Assembly: GCA_039111475.1 (NCBI GenBank)
Contig: JBCCIP010000004.1
Coordinates: 124,001 to 188,000 of the forward strand
Source: JAUIET01 sp039111475
GTDB lineage: Bacteria; Pseudomonadota; Gammaproteobacteria; Pseudomonadales; JAUIET01
Direction: 5' to 3'
DNA length: 64,000 nucleotides
Position 1 is the stretch's first letter, and each line of letters starts with the position of its first letter. A program made the translations under genes and the position numbers. Under the pieces are notes generated by a model. That model saw nothing but the letters and a program-made list of their open reading frames with translations, ran no database searches and had not been told where the DNA came from. Shown here piece by piece: positions 60,458 to 64,000 of this stretch.

Positions 60458-62122
60458 ATGAATATCGCAATTCAAAGGTTAGCAATGCTGGTCGTCATGA
60501 CCGCCGTTATCGCCGGCTGCGAAGGGGATGATGGAAATGCGGGCGCGGCCGGTGCCGCTGGCGCAAGCGGTGCAGATGGGCTGACAAGCTTAATCCTGCA
60601 AACAGTGTTACCTGATGCCGACACGAATTGTGCGTCTGGTGGGGTTCGTGTTGACAGCGGTGTAGACGACAATAGTGATGGCGCGTTGGGGGATGGCGAA
60701 GTCGACTCAACCAGTTTTGTTTGCAATGGCGCGGGCGGCGTCATTGATACTGCGCGCGTGCAGTTACTGTTGGAGACAAACGCTAATATAGCGCGCGCTC
60801 TCTATTTGGATTCCATCGATACGGCGCAAGCATTGTCCGACGCCATAGACGCATTCGCGGCAAGTCCTACACAGGTAAATCTTGATGCTGCGAAAGTAGC
60901 CTGGCTGGTTGCTCGTGAGCCTTACGGTCAAACGGAGGTTTACCGCTTTCGATTGAGCCCAATTGATTCCACAGATTTCAGTAGCGAAGATGGCCCAGAA
61001 GGCGATATAAACGCTTGGCCATTGGGTGAGGCGTTGATCGATTACGTTGTGACCAACCCCGGAACGCTTGATGATTTCGAGACGGATCAAGTCGGAGTGA
61101 GCTCTAGCAGCACGCCTGTTGCCGGTGGTGGTGCGGTTGATGGGTCTGATCAAATGGTCAATATCATCAATAGTGCAGTCGTCATTGATGAAGCGTTGAT
61201 TTCGGGCACGGCGACCGCCGACGATGAACGTGACGTCATTGCTGGCTACCACGCCATCGAATTTTTGCTCTGGGGCCAGGATCTGAACAACACCGGCATG
61301 GTCACTGTCGGCTCTGATCGCGAAACCGCGGTTAAAACATTAGCTGCCCCTAACATAGCCGCTGGTGGGCAGCGTCCGTTGACCGATTTCACCACGGATC
61401 CAAACGCAGCTCGCCGAATTCAATTTCTCCAGGTTGCCGTTGCCAAATTGATTTCTGATCTTGAAGGCGTAGCGGCAGGTTGGCAAGACGGTGTGGTTGG
61501 AAACTATCGTGATCAGTTCACGACGATTAGCACCGTAGCAGACGCTAAGACTCGATTGGCGCAAATACTCACCGGTATGGGAACGCTTTCCGAAGGTGAG
61601 CTTGCTGGCGAGCGTATGCAGATTGCCTTCAGCGCTAACTCGCAGGAAGACGAGCATTCCTGTTTCTCTGACAATACGCACAGGGATATTGTTCTGAACA
61701 ACGAGGGTATTTCCAATAGCTTCTATGGCGATTACAGCGGCTATGACGCGGATTTGAATGGCATGGATGACGTTGGTGACAACACGGAACGTGCAATATC
61801 AGGGTATGGTTTCGACGATTATGCCAACGATGTAGGCGGAGCTATCAGTACCATTGCGACCGCACTTGATGCGGCTATCCAGGTTGCCGCGGCCGATGCC
61901 TTAGACATAGATGCCGCTGCTCGTGGCGGATCACCGGTTGATGTTCTGATCCAGGATGCGAATCGAAACGAAACCAATCCTATGTTTCAGTCCATCTTGT
62001 CACTGAACGCGCAGTCCGCTGAGATTGCCAATTTGGCCGATATCTTGGAAATCGACGACACAGTGGTTGATGATGACGCGTCGGGTTGCGACACGACAAA
62101 TCCAACCGAAGAATGTGGTTGA
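60458..62122 (+). CDS. Imelysin family lipoprotein with collagen-like and EF-like N-terminal segments
   Basis: 554 residues after TAGGAGA. Lipobox VIAGC with Cys21, a short run of Gly-x-x units (GNAGAAGAAGASGADG), then a small domain (TNCASGGVRVDSGVDDNSDG ... EVDSTSFVCNG, about 57-91) with a Cys pair and a DxNxDG calcium-like loop, as in DUF7151 domains. The imelysin domain follows, with REPYGQTEVYRF near 153-164 and the metal-type motif GYHAIEFLLWG at 263-273. Imelysins (IrpA, EfeO/EfeM relatives) serve iron uptake at the cell surface. The extra N-terminal modules are not usual for the family. Next come a terminator-like hairpin and the DUF1111 gene. Confidence 0.9.
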   Translation: MNIAIQRLAMLVVMTAVIAGCEGDDGNAGAAGAAGASGADGLTSLILQTVLPDADTNCASGGVRVDSGVDDNSDGALGDGEVDSTSFVCNGAGGVIDTARVQLLLETNANIARALYLDSIDTAQALSDAIDAFAASPTQVNLDAAKVAWLVAREPYGQTEVYRFRLSPIDSTDFSSEDGPEGDINAWPLGEALIDYVVTNPGTLDDFETDQVGVSSSSTPVAGGGAVDGSDQMVNIINSAVVIDEALISGTATADDERDVIAGYHAIEFLLWGQDLNNTGMVTVGSDRETAVKTLAAPNIAAGGQRPLTDFTTDPNAARRIQFLQVAVAKLISDLEGVAAGWQDGVVGNYRDQFTTISTVADAKTRLAQILTGMGTLSEGELAGERMQIAFSANSQEDEHSCFSDNTHRDIVLNNEGISNSFYGDYSGYDADLNGMDDVGDNTERAISGYGFDDYANDVGGAISTIATALDAAIQVAAADALDIDAAARGGSPVDVLIQDANRNETNPMFQSILSLNAQSAEIANLADILEIDDTVVDDDASGCDTTNPTEECG

Positions 62123-62159
62123 TAGCCTATCGATTCGCCAAAAGCGGTTTGACCGTGAT

Positions 62160-62183
62160 AGGCCAGCTCATGCTGGCCTTTTT
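62160..62183 (+). terminator. Hairpin with T run between imelysin and DUF1111 genes
   Basis: GGCCAGC/GCTGGCC stem with a TCAT loop followed by TTTTT, 38 bp after the imelysin stop and 30 bp before the next start. A good rho-independent terminator inside what should be one operon, so it may set a lower level for the downstream genes. Confidence 0.85.
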
Positions 62184-62212
62184 CATGTTTGACGCCGGGC
62201 GCTGCTCCTTCA

Positions 62213-63688
62213 ATGCAAAAGCCAAGTCGGTTGGTAACTCTGGTCGTGATCACCGCAGGGTGCGCGATGTTTGCTTTTAGGCAACCGCCCACGATAGCGG
62301 TCCTGATGCCGAGTGCGCATTGGTATCCGGGTGGCAATGCCACTGTTTCAATCAGCCCATTTGCGTCGTCAATGAGCCCGGCAACCAGCTTACCCCGAGA
62401 GAAGCTGCCCGCTTTTCATGCCGGTAAGGCCTTGGCCAATCAACCCTGGATAAAAGCGCCAACAACGACGACGGCTCGCGATGGTCTCGGGCCACTTTAT
62501 AACGCGCGCACGTGCCTTGCGTGTCATATAAATGGTGGCCGCGGATTATTGCCAACTAACGATAATATCCTCGCTGCAAGCGTTCTGCGCCTGAGCATTT
62601 CGGGTACGGATGTGGATGCACAAGCCGGCATCACTGCGCACCCGGTATATGGTGATCAGATGCAAGTAAGATCGGTGGCTCTGGCGGATCAGCTCGCCCT
62701 CACGCCAGAACAAGTTGGTGCAGGCGCTGAAGAAGAGGCTCCCGCAGAGGCAAAGGTCTATCTCCACTGGCTGGAATCCGATTTCATTTACCCGGATGGC
62801 GCGTCCGTCACTCTGCGTGAACCAAAACCACTTATACAGTCACTAGGTTATGGGGCCTTGGGGAATAACGTTGCTCTATCCCTTCGCAATGCGCCTGCAA
62901 TTCATGGGGTGGGGCTGATCGAGCTGATTCCAGACGCGTCAATCGAATCGCTTGAAGATCCAGAAGATCGCGATGGAGACGGAATTTCCGGTCGGCAAAA
63001 CCTGGTCTGGAATCGCAGCGAGTCGAGAACAGCGCCGGGCCGTTTCGGCTGGAAAGCGAATCTGCCCGATCTTGCTCACACGGTTGCTGCAGCCTTTGCC
63101 AAAGACTTGGGCATCAGCAACCCCCTTTTCCCAGAAAGTCAGTGCACACTCTCGCAAGTGCGTTGCCGGCAGATGGCGTCGGGTGCGGACGGTGATGAAG
63201 GCGTAGAGCTAAGCAGCGACTTACTCCAACTCGTCGCAGACTTCACGGCTAATCTTGGCGTTCCTGAGGCACGACCTTTGGATGAGGCGCTGCATAAAAG
63301 AGGTGCGCATCTGTTTGAGAGTGTTGGGTGCGCAGCTTGTCATCATCCAACATACCTAACTGGCCAGTCGAGGTCTTACCCACATCTGAGTGATCAAGAA
63401 ATTTGGCCGTATTCCGACTTTTTGCTGCATGACATGGGCGCGGCCTTGGCCGATGAGCGCGATGACTATTTAGCGAATGGCAGGGAGTGGCGAACGCCTC
63501 CGCTTTGGTCGATAGGCCTGGCACAGTCAATTAACGGCGCCCCGAATTTTTTGCACGATGGGCGCGCGCGAAGCGTAGAAGAAGCGATCCTATGGCATGA
63601 TGGTGAGGCAGCAGCGTCTCGCGAACAGTTTGCCGATTTGCCATCAGTTCAGCGCGAAACCTTGATTCTGTTTGTGAAATCTTTATGA
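62213..63688 (+). CDS. Di-heme thiol oxidoreductase-like protein (DUF1111)
   Basis: 491 residues from the ATG at 62213 (MQKPSRLVTLVVITAGC); a TTG at 62189 is also in frame. Lipobox ITAGC with Cys17. Two haem c sites: CLACH at 101-105 (TCLACHINGGRG) and CAACH in the C-terminal part (VGCAACHHPTYL). DUF1111 core: GLGPLYNARTC, GRFGWKANLPDLAHTVAAAF and DMGAALADERDDY. In Pseudomonas and others the gene lies between imelysin and DUF1513 genes; it is thought to be a periplasmic oxidase for iron or thiols. The stop overlaps the next start as ATGA. Confidence 0.9.
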   Translation: MQKPSRLVTLVVITAGCAMFAFRQPPTIAVLMPSAHWYPGGNATVSISPFASSMSPATSLPREKLPAFHAGKALANQPWIKAPTTTTARDGLGPLYNARTCLACHINGGRGLLPTNDNILAASVLRLSISGTDVDAQAGITAHPVYGDQMQVRSVALADQLALTPEQVGAGAEEEAPAEAKVYLHWLESDFIYPDGASVTLREPKPLIQSLGYGALGNNVALSLRNAPAIHGVGLIELIPDASIESLEDPEDRDGDGISGRQNLVWNRSESRTAPGRFGWKANLPDLAHTVAAAFAKDLGISNPLFPESQCTLSQVRCRQMASGADGDEGVELSSDLLQLVADFTANLGVPEARPLDEALHKRGAHLFESVGCAACHHPTYLTGQSRSYPHLSDQEIWPYSDFLLHDMGAALADERDDYLANGREWRTPPLWSIGLAQSINGAPNFLHDGRARSVEEAILWHDGEAAASREQFADLPSVQRETLILFVKSL

Positions 63689-64000
63689 CCATTACGCGCC
63701 GAGATTTCACACAGTCGATGCTAGGATCCGTCGCCGCGATCTCACTACCGTCGGCGCCGGCTCTAGCGCGTACCAACGACGCCTACTATGTGTCGGCTCA
63801 GGGCGAGTTAGACGATGCAGATGGCGGTTTGGTGGCCATGAATGCGCGCTCCGGTCAGTGGTTTAAGATTGCTGTGCCGTTTCGCGGACACGATGTTATC
63901 GAGCATCCCAAGCGCCCCGGTCACGTATTGATGTTTGCGCGCCGTCCGGGATTTTACGTTCAAGAGTTCGACTTAAACACTCGTCAGCGCACCAAAGGTT
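63685..64000 (+). CDS. DUF1513 protein, 5' part (cut by the window edge)
   Basis: The first 105 residues are present. A twin-arginine leader (MTITRRDFTQSMLGSVAAIS) is followed by the start of a beta-propeller-like domain (DGGLVAMNARSGQWFKIAVP, GHDVIEHPKRPGHVLMFARR) as in DUF1513 proteins. Members accompany imelysin and DUF1111 genes. The start overlaps the DUF1111 stop by 4 bp, so translation is coupled. The gene continues beyond the window. Confidence 0.85.
   Translation, partial: MTITRRDFTQSMLGSVAAISLPSAPALARTNDAYYVSAQGELDDADGGLVAMNARSGQWFKIAVPFRGHDVIEHPKRPGHVLMFARRPGFYVQEFDLNTRQRTKG

Overview
The window reads as a chromosomal segment of a Gram-negative gammaproteobacterium, most likely a marine or aquatic member related to the Cellvibrionales/Spongiibacteraceae type (this placement is inference). 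Support: six TonB-dependent receptor genes (one broken), outer-membrane lipoproteins, Fur and Zur regulators with gammaproteobacterial-type boxes, a CYP153 hydroxylase, a nickel superoxide dismutase and lipid/steroid-type catabolic genes. Coding density is high, base composition is near 50% GC, and no rRNA, tRNA, CRISPR array or complete insertion sequence was seen.

Region 1 (1-12.5 kb) is a catabolic cluster for a hydrophobic substrate: CoA-transferase-like protein, acetoacetyl-CoA synthetase, SDR, luciferase-like monooxygenase, two cytochromes P450 (one of the CYP153 type), two VOC proteins (one a full glyoxalase I), an MDR reductase, a KstD-like flavoprotein and a cupin. The two divergent promoters here carry palindromes of the form nAnACA-TG-TGTnTn, and a related palindrome lies before the SDR/sulfotransferase/DUF1214 operon at 29-32.8 kb. 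This suggests one regulator in trans for three transcription units. lipA (12.6-13.6 kb) separates this from the next block.

Region 2 (13.9-29 kb) is a zinc-starvation block. One operon holds a TonB receptor, an ABC exporter-like ATPase with two DUF3526 permeases and a periplasmic aspartoacylase/M14-like hydrolase, preceded by a small His/Cys protein. Next come zur itself, a LolCDE/MacB-like ABC pair, a DUF3299 protein, a CobW/ZigA-type GTPase, a MerC-like membrane protein, a His-rich DUF2796 protein and a Tat-exported class V aminotransferase-fold protein. Two excellent Zur palindromes (27377-27395, 27599-27619), one good partial match (21292-21312) and one weaker site (24593-24613) tie these together.

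Region 3 (29-35.5 kb) holds SnoaL-like, DUF1214, sulfotransferase and SDR genes, a CocE/NonD-type hydrolase and a phasin-like Lys/Ala-rich protein.

Region 4 (35.7-64 kb) is an iron-starvation block: a FecI/FecR/STN-receptor signalling set; a ParDE/RelBE-type toxin-antitoxin pair bracketed by two copies of a ~240 bp direct repeat, next to a degenerate receptor gene; a cysteine-poor Fur; two PepSY reductase-like membrane systems; a Fur-box-headed operon with a nickel SOD, its maturation protease and a second NiSOD-like protein that has lost Cys6 of the nickel hook; two more receptors; an alkaline phosphatase; and a divergent iron/heme-type module of di-heme peroxidase plus FecA-like receptor on one side and imelysin, DUF1111 di-heme protein and DUF1513 protein on the other. 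The last gene runs off the right edge. Iron limitation would switch on both uptake and an iron-free SOD; zinc limitation would switch on region 2.
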